A stretch of DNA of 34,751 nt from an uncultured Planctomyces sp. (GTDB lineage: Bacteria > Planctomycetota > Planctomycetia > Planctomycetales > Planctomycetaceae). Location: positions 1-34,751 of the forward strand of contig CALGTK010000286.1 in the NCBI GenBank assembly GCA_937904325.1, read 5' to 3'. The position numbers and the translations under genes were made by a program. The notes beneath the pieces were generated by a model, which did no database searches, had not been told where the DNA came from, and saw nothing but the letters and a program-made list of their open reading frames with translations. Of this stretch, positions 33,954 to 34,751 are shown in pieces (positions within the stretch are counted from its first letter, which is position 1; each line of letters opens with the position of its first letter).

Positions 33954-34083
33954 AGTGATTCGGATCACGCATGCTGGGGCCGTACCGCTTCCGGTTCATG
34001 GTCTACACCTGTGTGTTTTATCGGCGGCCCGGACTCATTCTGCCTGCGTTCATTTCGAATGCCATCTAAGACAGGAATCGATC

Positions 34084-34751
34084 ATGAAACGGTTACTCCC
34101 ACTGATGTTTCTTGTCAGTCACAGTCTGCTGATCAACCGGCTGCCGGCAAAGGAACCAGCGGACACCAATTACGATGAGTCGAAAGTGCCCGCTTACACA
34201 CTGCCGAAACTGGAGGCAACGAGCCGGGAGCACTGGGAAACAGTCCGGCGGGCGGAGGTCGTCCAGCTTCTGGAAGATCATGTGTATGGTCAGACACCGC
34301 GGCAACCGGTGCAGATCACTGCGACAGTTCTGGATGGGCCGACGGATGCATTCCATGGCACGGCCACCCGTCGGCAGATACAGCTGGAACTCTCTTCCCG
34401 CAAACATCCCGACCGAAAACTCAGTTTTGAAGTTCTGATCTATTCCCCCAGGTCCGTTAACGGAAAGTCCCCGGCTTTCATCGGGTTAAATTTTTCCGGG
34501 AATCAGTGCGTTCACGCTGACCCGGAGATTCGCATGAGTCCCGCTGGGGGAAAAGCGCGTGGGACATACGCATCACGCTGGCAGGTCCCATTGCTTCTGA
34601 AACGTGGTTACGGGCTGGTGACCGCACACCGTGACGACATTGATCCGGACAACTATAGACACGATTTCAGCGACGGGCCGCACCCTTTGTTCTATGAGCG
34701 GGGGCAGACGCGACCGAATGAAAAGGAGTGGGGATCGATCGGAGGCTGGGC
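34084..34751 (+). CDS. Secreted CE15-like (glucuronoyl-esterase-type) hydrolase, 3' part beyond the right edge
   Basis: The frame opens at an ATG at 34084 with AGGA about 9 nt upstream and stays open to the window end, giving 222 visible residues. A signal peptide (MKRLLPLMFLVSHSLLINRL, then PAKEP) is followed by an N-terminal region typical of CE15-like esterases. Landmarks are EDHVYGQTP, IGLNFSGNQ, RGYGLVTAHRDDIDPD and, at the very end, EWGSIGGW, which precedes the nucleophile elbow in this family. CE15 enzymes cleave ester bonds between glucuronic acid and lignin or other alcohols. The catalytic Ser, acid and His lie outside the window, so activity cannot be judged. It is on the opposite strand to the GH29-like gene and shares no visible operon here. 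Confidence 0.82.
   Translation, partial: MKRLLPLMFLVSHSLLINRLPAKEPADTNYDESKVPAYTLPKLEATSREHWETVRRAEVVQLLEDHVYGQTPRQPVQITATVLDGPTDAFHGTATRRQIQLELSSRKHPDRKLSFEVLIYSPRSVNGKSPAFIGLNFSGNQCVHADPEIRMSPAGGKARGTYASRWQVPLLLKRGYGLVTAHRDDIDPDNYRHDFSDGPHPLFYERGQTRPNEKEWGSIGGW

Overview
The window looks like a chromosomal stretch of a planctomycete of the Pirellula/Rhodopirellula/Fuerstiella type. The evidence is the gene content rather than any marker gene. It includes several secreted formylglycine-type sulfatases, a PSCyt1/DUF1587-DUF1592-DUF1588-DUF1585 protein followed by a DUF1552 protein, a giant PVC-type 'membrane-bound dehydrogenase + HEAT + heme-binding' protein, a multiheme PA14 cytochrome, and DUF3472, sialate O-acetylesterase-like and CE15-like proteins. 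No rRNA, tRNA, CRISPR array, integrase or transposase was seen.

Layout. (A) 1-2731, minus strand: a secreted alpha/beta-hydrolase, a SASA-type carbohydrate esterase and a CBM9-like protein cut by the left edge, probably one transcript. (B) 2799-5000, plus: a ten-helix membrane protein of unknown function and a secreted bacterial PI-specific phospholipase C. (C) 9419-5041, minus: two sulfatase genes joined by an ATGA overlap. The second encodes two complete sulfatase domains in one chain. Upstream, in the intergenic space, lies a decayed C-terminal piece of another sulfatase (about 9575-9730). (D) 9920-15347, plus: a DUF5077/DUF3472 protein, an S9 (DPP-IV-like) peptidase whose catalytic Asp appears replaced, and a sialate O-acetylesterase-like protein. 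A separate promoter with a perfect extended -10 then precedes the DUF1592/DUF1552 pair (15599-19642). (E) 25722-19940, minus: a heme/HEAT protein with a TTG start and an exported M3 metallopeptidase. (F) 25910-30278, plus, divergent from E: a pentaheme PA14 cytochrome and a sorbosone-dehydrogenase-like propeller protein, with a GC-rich palindromic element between them. (G) 30637-34751: a small zinc-ribbon protein, a GH29-like glycosidase with a small membrane protein upstream, a degenerate gluzincin-like protein, a 19-bp tandem repeat, and the start of a CE15-like esterase cut by the right edge.

How it may work together (inference). Nearly all products carry export signals. Sulfatases, O-acetylesterases, a glucuronoyl-esterase-like enzyme and a fucosidase-like enzyme would strip sulfate, acetyl and uronate-ester groups and sugars from complex, probably marine, polysaccharides. 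The c-type cytochromes and propeller proteins would couple oxidation of released sugars or alcohols to periplasmic electron transfer. The peptidases and PI-PLC would act on protein and lipid debris. The genes are arranged in short divergent operons without SusC/SusD, which is usual for planctomycetes.

The items most worth a second look are the double sulfatase with a non-canonical maturation motif in its first domain, the sulfatase relic beside it, the S9 peptidase and the HEYWY protein with altered active sites, the histidine-rich membrane protein, and the 19-bp tandem repeat.
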